Assembly (NCBI GenBank): GCA_949752745.1
Contig: OX457026.1
Span: 37,490,723 to 37,554,722, forward strand
Length of the DNA: 64,000 nt
Source of the DNA: Protula sp. h YS-2021
Lineage: Eukaryota > Annelida > Polychaeta > Sabellida > Serpulidae
Direction of reading: 5' to 3'
Below the pieces are notes generated by a model. That model was not told the DNA's origin. It worked only from the letters and a program-made list of their open reading frames with translations, and did not search any database. Each line of letters opens with the position of its first letter. The first letter of the stretch is position 1. Position numbers and translations under genes: made by a program. Below are positions 53,979 through 64,000 of the stretch, one piece after another.

Positions 53979-54704
53979 GATGTGTCTGACAATGTCTCTA
54001 AGCCTTGAGACACCACACTTATATAGGATTTTATCATGCTGATTCGACAAAAATTTTTGTTGCTCTCCTGGGGGGGGGGGGGGGGGTCGGTACATAGTCT
54101 GTCCTAGGGGGGGGGGGGTCGGTACATAGTCTGTCCTAGGGGGGGGGGTCGGTACATAGTCTGTCCTAGGGGGGGGGGGGGTCGGTACATAGTCTGTCCT
54201 GGGGGGGGTCGGTACATAGTATGTCCTAGGGGGGGGGGTCGGTACATAGTATGCCCTGGGGGGGGGGTCGGTACATAGTATGTCCTAGGGGGGGGGTCGG
54301 TACATAGTATGTCCTAGGGGGGGGGGTTGTCGACCTTTTTAGGCTCTGTTGCCATGGTTACACTGATTGACAGGTCGGGTTCATTGGCTTCATGTTGATT
54401 GACTCGGCCAAACCACTTTCACTCCAGACAGCATCATCTCAGTATGACGTCATGATGACGTCACACATGGTCGCGCCTATCCTAACGCTTATCATGACTT
54501 CCGGTCCAGACATGATGACGTCACTTCCGGTCCAGACATCATGACGTCACTTCCGGTCCAGACATGATGACGTCACTCCAGACAGCACTTCCGGTCCAGA
54601 CAGCACTTCCGGTCTAGACAGCACTTCCGGTCCAGACATGATGACGTCACTTCCAGACAGTATGACGTCATCAAGTGACCCAGAACTCTTGTTTTCACCC
54701 TACT
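53950..54704 (-). repeat. Polinton right terminal inverted repeat
   Basis: The outer 378 bp (54327-54704) are the reverse complement of 37037-37414 with no difference I could find. Inside are about eight G-run/TCGGTACATAGT(A/C)TGTCCTAG units (54069-54326) and an inner diverged part (53950-54068) holding TATATAAG and the start of the 53703-53978 gene. Confidence 0.9.
54440..54670. promoter_or_regulatory. CRE/ETS site array in right TIR
   Basis: Mirror image of 37070-37300: the same TGACGTCA palindromes and ACTTCCGGT (ETS, reverse) sites, including fused TGACGTCACTTCCGG. Confidence 0.7.
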
Positions 54705-54710
54705 GGGGGC
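54705..54710. repeat. Polinton target-site duplication, right copy (GGGGGC)
   Basis: Exact repeat of 37031-37036. The reconstructed empty site reads AAATATGTTA, GGGGGC, TTACATCTCA. Confidence 0.9.
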
Positions 54711-57700
54711 TTACATCTCACATATAACTATTCAACCATTTTTATGAATTTCCTTTTTGTTATACATTTTTGCAAGTAGCGAAATGTTTAAAAGCGATTT
54801 TATAAGATTTTTACATACTTTAATTTGTTATTATACATTTTATATTCCCGGTTTGATCGATATTTTAATGGCAACCCCATATCTTTCAACACTAAGCATT
54901 AAATATGAACCAATAGAGTAAAATAAACAAAGAAAGATTATAATTATCCTTATCGTTATCTTAAGTATGTGTTTGCATCAGGAACTGAATGTACAACATC
55001 TCCATCCACACACTTTATGATATCTGATTGACGCAAATAAATAGGTTTTTAAGTTTAGTACATGCTCCATCAAAACTAAAATTGTGATGATGTAGAAGTG
55101 TGATGAAGTAGAAAAGTCGGTTTTTGTATTATTGGGATTTCTTTGATATGATGAATTATGACCAGAGATAAGTTTTTTTCTAGAACAATTCTAAGGACTT
55201 CAGCCATATATTCCCGTTTTCTTCAGTATATCCAGAAAAATATTATGGCATGCCATGCGTATTTGATTGGTGTCTGGATGGCATGAGTGAGTCAGGATAC
55301 ACTGGTGTGCCAACATCGAAACGATTCGGTTTAACAGCATCGGAAAATTTGTCCCTGTGCAAGTCAATAATAAAGACATAATAAACAAATGTTCAATTGT
55401 GCAAGTCAAAACAGATCCCGGTACTCTATCCTCCGCTGCATTTTAACTTTTTTTTTTTGTGTTTTTTTTTTTTTTTTTTTTTTTTTATTGTATTGCCTAG
55501 TACCCCGTTGTGTGTCAGAACGACTCACAGGGGTATGCTTCACTTTATTTGGATAAAAATGTTATCTATGACCAAGAATATTAATCTAAGTAGTGCCATC
55601 AAAGTCAATACACACCACCGTAGTGTAAGTAGCCGTGAATATGAAAAGGATGTACTATTCAGATTATACGTATTTGTTATGAATACGCCTGTTGTGCGAT
55701 TAGCAAACAAGGTGATGTGACGTTTTAAGAAATTAAAACGCATTTTTATGTGTTACTGGAGATTAATCTCAGCAATGAAGCCAATATGAAGCCATATTTT
55801 TTCGAGCGCCACAACAAAGTACTGCTGATTGTCAAAGACAGGCACGGGAGGGTTGGGCTGGGTTGGTGTAGGCTTATTGGCGTCATTGCTGACATTAATC
55901 TCAAGTAACACATAAAATGCGTTTTAGTTTCTTAAAACGTCACTTTTTATGTGCTGTGGAGTAAACTTAACCCAACAATGCCGTCAATAATGGTAGACGT
56001 TGAACCGGAGGTGGGCGTCTTTGACAATGCAAAATTTTTTCGTCTGGTCGCTCGAACGAATGTTCCACGTAGCCCCTGCCCGACGGACACGTCACCTCAG
56101 TGCTTGCTGACGAGGACCATGACCTTGAGTGAATACATACAGTAATCATTTGCTAATGTATATACATTCCCATGGTATGAATCTACTTTCGAGGACCTTG
56201 TCTGCCCGACAACGAGGAGGCTAAATTATTGAATCTAATTATAGCCCATCCCTCCCCAGCCACTCTTTTGTGAAATCGATCTCAGCAGTCAGCGAAATTT
56301 CCTTGCATCATAACAAGTAGCTACCCGCAAGCTTGAACGAATTCAGTTAAGTTGGCAGTTATTATGAGAACATTCCAGACGACTTTGTCTGACAACCCGA
56401 CCGCCTATATATAACGCTCTTGTATAAAAACTTGGCATGACAAACTAAATTATGCTCGACAAGGTGGGCGTTTAAGCAATTTTTTCCAAAGAAGGGGATG
56501 GGTGTTTAACCGGGAATGGGCGTTTCGGCGGTCGAATACAGTATTAAACTGTGGTGGGGCGATACCGTATCTGAATCTTTTATGCGAAGAAACCCATCTC
56601 CTAGATTTACCGACTTTAACGTTATTTAGTTATTTACATACAATATATTACATACAATTCAAATTGCTGCATATAGTATCCCGACAATGTCCCTATCGAC
56701 AATACGCCCGGAGTAAATTGGTCTAACTTTTTACACGGTGTGACAATATTGCCTTGAGGCCATTGGCCTGAACTGTTAAGTGCGACGATTCTCCTATTTT
56801 TTTTTTAAACTTTCAATGTCATTTCAGTTTTGAAATGCTCAAGGTTTTACTCTTTCAAAAGAAAAATTTCTCCGGAGTTCTCCTGTCAATTCAAATCAAG
56901 TCATGCCTGCGCTGGGAGAGAAATACTTCGGAGTTCTATCATTTCTAATAATGCTAGGATATACAGGAGGCGGTTTGCCAAAAAAAATCAGAATAATTTT
57001 TAAGTTTGGATAAGCGGAAAAACGGGAAAAAGTGAAAAGGGTTTACTCAAAAATTTTCCCAACTTTTTTTTCAACAAAATACTGTCAATATAACATGTTT
57101 AACTGCAAAATCTTATCTGATGTCACTACATCTTACCCGCCGCATTTTCGAACCTGTGCACGTTTCCCTTCCAAACCGCGCATCAAAGATAATTTTTTAA
57201 AAATTGAATAGATCAGTGGGATTAGTGGATGTGAATTCATTCTTGATACTGATCCGCCGCACGTTCATAAAATCCTTCATGCTTTTAAGTGCCTCTTTCG
57301 AGGGATTAATATATGTCGATTCGCGCTGCACCGAACGTTGAACTACTCACTATGGCATTCACTGAGTACAAATGTAAGTCTAATTTTTGAATTACTCCGT
57401 AAACTGAACTGAGTTTTTTCAGTTGATTTACTCAAATAACTTACGTTTTGGAAACCCTCGTTAATATCGTCAAGCACAAAATCTCGCTTATAATTTATTT
57501 TTGCTTAAATAACTTACGTTTTGGAAACCCCTGTAATTTATTTTCTGTATGAAGTTTTCCAAACACAGTGTTTGTTCCCCCTTAAACGCAGACCAAAATC
57601 ACGGATGTGAGATGTCCACTTTTTTATCTGGATGTGAGATGTCCAAATTCGAGATGTCTGGATACCTTTAACTAGCCAGTAAGTTTCAATAATATTCGAC

Positions 57701-57930
57701 ATTTTCATTTTTTTTCAAGGTTATTCAAGATTTTGTTTTTCTCCATCTAGGGGTAGTGTCCCAACGCGGGTAAATGTAAATACCCATGCCGTGTAAAGTC
57801 CCTGCGGTTAAACTCCTCTGTAGGTAAAGAGCTAAGTTTCTCAGATGCAAATGATAGACAAAAAGTAAGTACAATCTTCACACTGTTTTGAAAAGAGAAA
57901 AAGAATTACCGATGCAAAATGTCCAAAGGC
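54711..57930. other. Intergenic, no gene seen
   Basis: AT-rich; a T-run at about 55449-55486; two related segments near 55720-55760 and 55905-55950 (inverted GTTTTAAGAAATTAAAACGC-like words with TTTTTATGTG) that bound about 200 bp and may be a small MITE. No coding-like exon. Confidence 0.45.
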
Positions 57931-58002
57931 TTGTCAAGTGTTAACTAGGATCTACAAAAAAGAACAGTCATAGTAAAGTAGAATGTCCTCAGTGAATGTA
58001 AC
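57931..58002. repeat. Solo end of MITE family 1
   Basis: TTGTCAAGTGTTAA at 57931-57944 is an element end in inverse orientation just before the full copy at 58003, suggesting a neighbouring truncated copy. Confidence 0.4.
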
Positions 58003-58495
58003 TAACACTTGACAAGCCTTTGGCTTGCAAGAGTTATATGAATTTGTGCGAGCAGCCGTTCGTCCCATTTTTTTCTTCTTGACAGTTTTCCGATTTTTTG
58101 TGTCTTCTTCTTCTCTGACACTATGGGTCGTAGGACCATGAAACTTGAGACTTACGAAGAGCTTGATCTGAGCGTGTGCATGTCACTTTTTACTTTCTTC
58201 TTTGATTTCGTTTTCTTTGTTAAAACGCCATGTGAAAAGAGTGTATTTTTGCAAGCAAATGCAGTACATTTAACGTACATCACAGAACACAGTTGCTGAG
58301 CTTTTTGCGAGCTCTCACTGCGTAAATAGATAACACGGCGTATGCTTGCTCATTCAATAAAACCTTAAGCCAACAAAAACCACACACTGCTCGGCTTATA
58401 AGACGTATTCAAGCTGTGTTGTTTGCAATATATTATTCAAGAAATAACCGATTGAAGGAAGTATTTTTGCGTTTTAATTTTTGTCAAGTGTTTAA
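58003..58495. mobile_element. MITE family 1, copy B (inverted)
   Basis: Starts TAACACTTGACAAGCC and ends TTGTCAAGTGTTTAA. The interior matches copy A in reverse orientation (GCTTGCAAGAGTTATATGAA, TTGTGCGAGCA, ...AATATATTATTCAAGAAATA). It carries a CGTACATCACAGAACACAGT segment also present in copy C but absent from copy A. Confidence 0.7.
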
Positions 58496-58606
58496 CATTT
58501 CGCTAGCGAAATAAGGTTCTAGTTTTATGTTTGTTTTAGTTACATTCAGTTATAAATAGCTCCGGTGATCAGAGAAAGCAATAAAAGATTGTGGTGGTAT
58601 TTTGCC

Positions 58607-58683
58607 CTAGTTTTCATTTCCTTGGTGGTATTACGTCCGGTGGTATTTTGCCCGGTGGTATTATGTCCGGTGATATTTTGTCC
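58607..58683. repeat. Short tandem repeat GGTGGTATTTTGCCC
   Basis: Four to five imperfect units of about 17 bp (GGTGGTATT(T/A)TG(C/T)CC). Confidence 0.7.
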
Positions 58684-60845
58684 TACACCCTAAACATACA
58701 TACCAACAAAGACACTTTTCACCACGGAGTAACAAACAGGTGATAATAACCAAGAGGAGATAGCAAGGGCTCAGTTATGGTTCAACAGCGCAAAATAACC
58801 AAAGGAAAGATCTTAAGCATATGTCGGCATCAAGGACTGAGTGCTTAACACGTATTTTATATTTAAAAAGAAATCGAACAAGAAGTGCAGCAGTGGTGTT
58901 TTAATTTTAAATTTTACCCGAACACATTTACGCGGGCGGAGGTAAGTGGTCGGGAAAGGCCATCAACGCAAGTCGGCTGGGATCAAAATGAACATGGAGA
59001 CAGACTTTCTAAAATTGTCTATAAAATTCAATCCGAAACAGACATCATATGGAGATTATCAGACGAAAAACAATGTACAAAAGGTTTATCAAAGTGCACG
59101 CGCACTGTTCTACTTTGCGACCCGTCGCATAAATGTTTACGCAGTTTAAATTTCAAACCTAACCTTTCAGCGATCATCATAAAGAAATCGAAGAAACTTA
59201 ACCTGCTGTATCATAATAGAATATCTTCTGAGGCATTGCTCCGCAGGATTCCGGTTTAAATGTATAGCAGAATATAGCAGAACCAGAAATATGCAGTTCT
59301 GACCGGTTCACGGGCTGAATGATATTATAACTGTTCTTATTGCACTGAGAAGTGGGTCTTCTTATCGAATGTTGGTTAACGCTCGTAAATTGTGTTGCAA
59401 GGCTACAGTGAAACCTCCCGACACCGACCAATTACTGAATTGCATCTCAAATTAGGCAAGTGTTCTACTTAACATAGAATGTTTAAAAGGCACGCATTGG
59501 TACTCTGTGATTACATTGAAGGAAGAGCGAATAAAATGCAAAAGACCCAGACCAAAGAGCAGACAGCGAAAGTAAGTCATTTCCAGCCAGCCATAAAAAA
59601 TGCAACTACTTTAGTTGATCGCACGTCCGATGCCCTCACCCTTAAAAGAGGATGCGCACAGCTCTACCCCTCCCACATTTTTATTTTGACGAATAAAAAT
59701 ATTCTGAGAAAAAGGGTTTCTAGCCGGGATCACACACTCAAACCAGCAATCCGGAAGCCATCGCTCGTGACGGGTTACTCTGTACCAAGCAGTATGTGTG
59801 ACACGAATAGGATATCGGCCGCAGCCATTGACCAACCGCCACACACTTTATGGTACGGACGTTACAGTTTGAATAAGTTGATGATAAAACATATAAAACA
59901 TAAATATTAAATGGGATGCGTTATATATTACAATGCACAACGTTTTATGCGCCAAATAGAATAAATGGTTTATAGCTGTGTGCAAATTATGTGTATTGTG
60001 ATAGGTTACGGACATTCCCTCGATGATGACTTGCACAAGGTAAAGAGAGCTAAAATGGTTTCTTTTTAGCAATCTGTAACGTAGTTTTGTGTGATAACAA
60101 TCAAGACTGCCAAAAAAAGCAAATAAATAAATAAAATTAAAATTGAAAATCTACGAATAGTATGTGTCTCACAATAATTGCGGAGAAAGTATATAATGTT
60201 GAGACCAGAAGCTTGCTAATTTCGTCAAGAAAGGAGGGTTGGAGCAATTTTTAATTCAGCAATCGATGTTTCTCACAAAATAGAAAGTTCTTTCGGGATT
60301 GCACTCCGCACTCTACAAAAGTGCAAATGTTTGTCTTGTAGTTTTTATTCTTTGATTAGAGTAGCCTGCATTTTAGCTACACATGGGACTCATAAATATA
60401 TGATAATGGCCTTTTTTTAAAATTAAATTTAACACTTTGTGTTCAGGGGGTGAAATTAACAAGGGTGACCTCGTTTTGTTAAAAAATGATATATTTTTTT
60501 AAGTTTGAAATTAAAATTTTGTCCGCGCGAGTGCTCAATTACTGGTTGCCTGTCAACCAACATCACATTCTACATGACAAATTCCAATCTTTAGACAAAC
60601 TTGCATTTTTAATTACTTTAAATTTGTATTTATAAAATAAATAATTATCGACACCCGGATATTTATGGCACTTCTTTGGACCATAAAATCTCGTTATCTG
60701 TCTTGTTTTACAACTCTGCGTCATTTTATGAAACAAAAACAGAAACCGATTTATCTGCTAGCAGAAATATATGGCTTATAAACAAATTGTTATATGAAAT
60801 CTTGTTCAGTAGAAGAGTAATTTAAAATTCATTTTTTAATTTCAG
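58684..60845. other. Upstream or intronic region, no exon assigned
   Basis: ORFs at 58885-59259 and 59479-59910 have mixed composition. The latter contains a good AAA/GTAAGT donor at 59582, but the phase does not fit the acceptor at 60845, so I do not join it to the SOCS-box exon. Confidence 0.35.
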
Positions 60846-61932
60846 CAAAAACAACAATTCGGGACACAAAAAGAATGCAAAAGACATGTGTAATTTGAAG
60901 CCATTTCACGCACGCTTCTACCTGGAAGGGACGAGTACAAGTGGAATCAATGAAAAGGGAGCGATGCCACCGCCCTTTTCCTGTGCTACAAGAACGCTTC
61001 TTATACAAAATGATGTCGTCGTTTTTGTTCACATGAAACCGAAACAACATAAATTACACGAAATAATAAATTATAAAAGGGAAGAAATATTCATTTGTAG
61101 AACAGACCCATCTGGTTTACAGAAGGTGGAGTCCGTCACATTGAGACATGGTCTAAGTTTTGCAGATCCTGATGTCGCTGTATATTCCTGCAGCGTAAGT
61201 GCAGAGGGAAAGTTTTTACTCCTCAGCGCGGAGATATCAAAAATAAACGGATACAGTAAGACTAGTGAATGTTGCATAGTGCAGTTCTGTCTTTTAACTG
61301 GACAGGAAATTGGCCGACATAAAACCAGCAATGCCGTGAACCCAGCCGTCACTTTCCATCGCTTTAATTCAGTAATATTTTACACCATCACGTACAAGCA
61401 AAGTAAGGAAAAGTTGCAACTAAGTAAAATTTGCACACACAATAAGCACATTTCAACTACTGCTGACCTGAACATCGACACAGAATCGGAACCTTCGATC
61501 ACACTAGACCCAACACCCGATGGTCACTTCTTGGTTGTCCAAGTATTAGAACAAGAGTTCGACTCGAATGAATATATAAGCAAAGTGTTGGTGTACGATT
61601 CTTTTAACCTCCAGTGTTTGAAGAGATACATACCAATTATTGTTCAGACTTGTCATATACAATGCGTTCTTAACTTCAGGCCTATGTTTTTATCAGGAAA
61701 CGAATTTCATAGCAGTTTTCCTCACTCATGCACTGATGATATTTTCAGCTCCAGTAAGGAAAACTCACAAACTTCCCAAAGCAACGGAGCGGTTAGTTTC
61801 AAGCTCCCAGTAAAGCTATCGTTGAAATGGCAAGTCCGAAACTTTATCAGGTCAAAAATATGCTGTGAAAAGTGCATTCAGAATTTGCCCTTGCCCACGC
61901 ATCTTTGCGCTTATCTGAAAAACCCGTATTGA
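60846..61932 (+). CDS. Terminal exon: beta-propeller-like protein with C-terminal SOCS box
   Basis: A TTTTTTAATTTCAG acceptor at 60845 precedes an open frame (phase: one base, then codons from 60847) to the TGA at 61932, giving about 361 residues; the ATG at 60886 is internal or an alternative start. The body has repeated beta-strand blocks (VYSCSVSAEGKFLLLSAEIS, CCIVQFCLLTGQEIGRHKTS, SITLDPTPDGHFLVVQVLEQ) like a propeller. The first block resembles the N-terminal propeller of gamma-secretase-activating (GSAP/pigeon-like) proteins. The C-terminus LKWQVRNFIRSKICCEKC then IQNLPLPTHLCAYLKNPY is a SOCS box (LPLP...L..YL), which recruits Elongin B/C and a Cullin ligase. Likely a substrate receptor of a ubiquitin ligase (inference). 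AATAAA occurs at about 62476. Confidence 0.7.
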
Positions 61933-62555
61933 TCACAGCTGTGTGTATTTTATCGCTGTAAAATGGGACCAAGGTATTTTTCAGTGCATCGTGATGTATA
62001 AAACGGGGGATTTACTTTGACCTGATATATTGGTACAATTTAATGTTGTCTATGAAAAGAGCTAGTTTGCAAAGCACGCAAGTTTAATGTTAACCAATTT
62101 AAAACAGTTTACATATGACAGTTCTGGAATAGTATCATTTAATGTGAATATCACCCTTGCTTTGTACTATATATTTATGACATGCTTCTAGGACGCGTAA
62201 AAACTCTCTTATAAATGGTTCTTGAATACCAACTCCCACAAGAAGGGAATAGAAACTAAAGTACTTTTAGTATGTTTTAACAGTTGTTGATTGGGCTGGT
62301 TTAATTCTTAAGTAGGTTAGTAAAACAGCGAACTCATTGGGATTGAAAATGGTAGTAAATAATTTGAACCCTCTCCTAATATCCAAGGTAACATCTACTG
62401 AACCCACTCCGTAATCGATGTACAGAACTGAATTGTGCATAATAAAACAATACTATGTATACGTTAACAAAACGTCAATAAAAGTATGGAGAAGAAATAA
62501 ATATATCGTGTTTGGGAACCGATTTAGACCAGAACCTTATTCCGTTAGCGAAATG
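61933..62555. other. 3' flank of the SOCS-box gene
   Basis: Probable 3' UTR and flank; candidate AATAAA polyadenylation signals near 62440 and 62476. Confidence 0.4.
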
Positions 62556-62792
62556 TTAAACACTTGACAAAAATTAAAAGCAAAATACTTCTTTCAATGG
62601 GTTATTTTTTTAAATAATATATTGCAAACAACACAGCTTGAATACGTCTTATAAGCCGAGTAGTGTTTGGTTTTTGTTTGCTTAAGGTTTTATTGCTTAA
62701 GGTTTTGTTTGCAGGCATACGCCGTGTTATCTATTTACGCAGTGAGAGCTCGCACAAAGCTCAGCAACTGTGTTCTGTGATGTACGTTAAAT
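62556..62792. mobile_element. MITE family 1, copy C (truncated)
   Basis: It begins TTAAACACTTGACAAAAATT like copy A and continues through AATATATTGCAAACAACACA and GAATACGTCTTATAAGCCGA to GATGTACGTTAAATG, where similarity to copy B stops. The second half is missing. Confidence 0.65.
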
Positions 62793-64000
62793 GCTAGGCA
62801 TTCATATTGATTGACATGAGAATAAAACAGCTGGAAACAAAAAATAAAAATGAACTTTATTCCAAACTTAAAAGACATTTCACAATAAATGTCTTCTACG
62901 AATTAAACCAGAAATGATCATTTGAGAGTATATCAGGGTGCCAGAAAATGACATTTAACAACGGCGACAAATTGCTTGTCATGTTAATGTAATGCTGTTT
63001 GTCTCACACGTAAAGTTACTTTCTTGAACATCAAAAAAATTAAGTGGTTCGCACCTACGATCTCCGTAGGTTTATGTCATTACCAGTTAAAGCTATTTGT
63101 CATCTGTCGTCTATGGCTCTTCCACCACCGCTGAGATTTCCAGCAAGAAGAGTCCGGCTTCGTGTCAAGAAATCCCAGATACCACAGACTGTCTGTGACA
63201 CGTGAACTCACGACAGCGTTTTAGAACTATACATCTAAATGCTGAATCAATGGCAATGTGTAGAAAACACACGCAACCAGAACTACGCACCTTTTGTGTG
63301 TGATTTGCTTCAAACGCACCGGAAACACGGTTGATACACACAACAACTTCATTAAATATAACCTTAATAGAACCCAGAAAGAGCACAGAGTTATTTCAGT
63401 ACAGTTGGTCTGATATTTGGGTTGAACACGTAAATCTGAAATTAAAACCCGCATCCCTTTCAAATCTTTTGCCGAAGCCTTAAAACTGGAGTCTTTAGCG
63501 GCTGCTTCCGTCCATGACCGAATGACTTGATCGCGTCTTGAGGTCAAGGTCAACAAATTTGGCTGTTTTGCGATGTCTCATCACGCTCTATCTGTGTGCC
63601 AAATTTCATCTTCCTACATCAAATAGTGTTGGAGAAATTTTCTGGAAACCATTCGGGTGGAAAAAAAAACACTTTGAATAAAGAAGTAACTAATACAAAA
63701 AAGTACGATGAGAAGGGTGTGGGATGGGGGATGGGGGCGATCAACAAAGAGAATACATGCCATACACATACCTTCTCCACAAAAGCATGGAGACCGGGAA
63801 GGGAGCTGGCAAGGATGTAACTTGTTCGTTAAATACGATAACAGGGGGCTTGGGAGAGCGTGGCACAAAAACATAAAAACCATAATAACACAATAACGTG
63901 TACGACATTATTGCAACAAAGAAGGAAAGGGGACTGGCGAACAGACATGGTTTACATACGCTCATGTAAGGATTAAGGGGGAAGGGGATGGAGGTGGGCA
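62793..64000. other. Intergenic, no gene seen
   Basis: About 63540-63660 (GAGGTCAAGGTCAACAAATT, CAAATTTCATCTTCCTAC) is a fragment of the dispersed AGGTCA-type repeat. Other ORFs lack coding character. Confidence 0.45.

Larger units (their letters stand above)
37037..54704. mobile_element. Complete Maverick/Polinton (adintovirus-like) element
   Basis: The element has AGT...ACT termini, a perfect 6-bp duplication outside, long inverted repeats and a full Polinton gene set: rve integrase with chromodomain, protein-primed PolB, packaging ATPase, adenain-like protease, double-jelly-roll major capsid protein, penton-like minor capsid protein and small virion proteins. At 17.7 kb it has the usual length (15-20 kb). 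All core ORFs are open and the outer 378 bp of both ends appear identical, so the insertion is young. Having capsid, protease and packaging genes, it may form virions. One accessory gene (39289-39635) is frameshifted. Confidence 0.95.

Noticed and set aside
53979..54095. N-terminal extension (MYRPPPPPP...) of the right-end gene
   Set aside because: It would start in the G-run array and run through the TATA box; ATG 53978 fits the promoter.
59479..59910. 143-codon ORF possibly an upstream exon of the SOCS-box gene
   Set aside because: The donor at 59582 is out of phase with the acceptor at 60845 and the composition is not clearly coding.

Overview
The window is eukaryotic, almost certainly metazoan, genomic DNA. 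It is AT-rich and intron/intergene dominated, with long (TA)n and trinucleotide microsatellites, exon-like ORFs bounded by splice consensus, and relics of Tigger/pogo, Tc1/mariner, DIRS-like and Jockey/CR1-like elements plus a tRNA-derived SINE. The repeat style (arrays of AGGTCA-type half-sites, many palindromic MITEs) suggests an aquatic invertebrate, perhaps a mollusc; that is a weak inference.

The centrepiece is a complete, apparently young Maverick/Polinton (adintovirus-type) element at 37037-54704 (17,668 bp). A 6-bp target-site duplication (GGGGGC, 37031-37036 and 54705-54710) lies directly outside AGT...ACT termini. The outer 378 bp of the two terminal inverted repeats look identical by eye. 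Inside are about twenty ORFs. Rightward they are: an acidic repeat protein, several small unknown proteins, a NADAR/YbiA-like protein, then a tightly packed block of integrase (DDE plus chromodomain), FtsK/HerA-type packaging ATPase, four accessory proteins, penton-like minor capsid protein, pX/pVI-like basic protein, double-jelly-roll major capsid protein and adenain-like protease. Leftward they are: protein-primed DNA polymerase B, a PC4-like protein, three probable relatives of it, and a small gene beside the right TIR. Integrase, polymerase, packaging and capsid genes together mean the element could both transpose and make virions.

Unusual aspects of the element: each TIR carries a dense array of ETS and CRE sites, including composite CCGGAAGTGACGTCA motifs; T-MARE palindromes (TGCTGACTCAGCA) and TATA boxes precede several genes; the virion block is packed like a bacterial operon with ATGA overlaps; a five-member family shares a C-terminal Trp-containing helix and one member is a clear PC4 domain; and there is a NADAR enzyme gene.

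Host and repeat layout: 63-385, 3' exon-like fragment with a frameshift; 2062-2345 and 4453-4884, two Tigger-type transposase relics; 4108-4243, a palindromic MITE and 4367-5395, a Tigger-like element, both inside (TA)n; 6804-7248, 58003-58495 and 62556-62792, copies of one MITE family; 7772-9498, a 1.7-kb internal exon (minus strand); 12434-12684, a minisatellite; 14830-15890, a degenerate AGGTCA-rich array; 17860-18420, a minisatellite made of a transposon-end-like motif; 19690-23410, an internally deleted DIRS-like element with inverted repeats; 24830-26260, LINE remains; 27130-27830, a GATATC palindrome array; 30136-30660, a Tc1 relic; 60846-61932, a terminal exon encoding a SOCS-box protein. 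The remaining intergenic stretches show no supportable gene.
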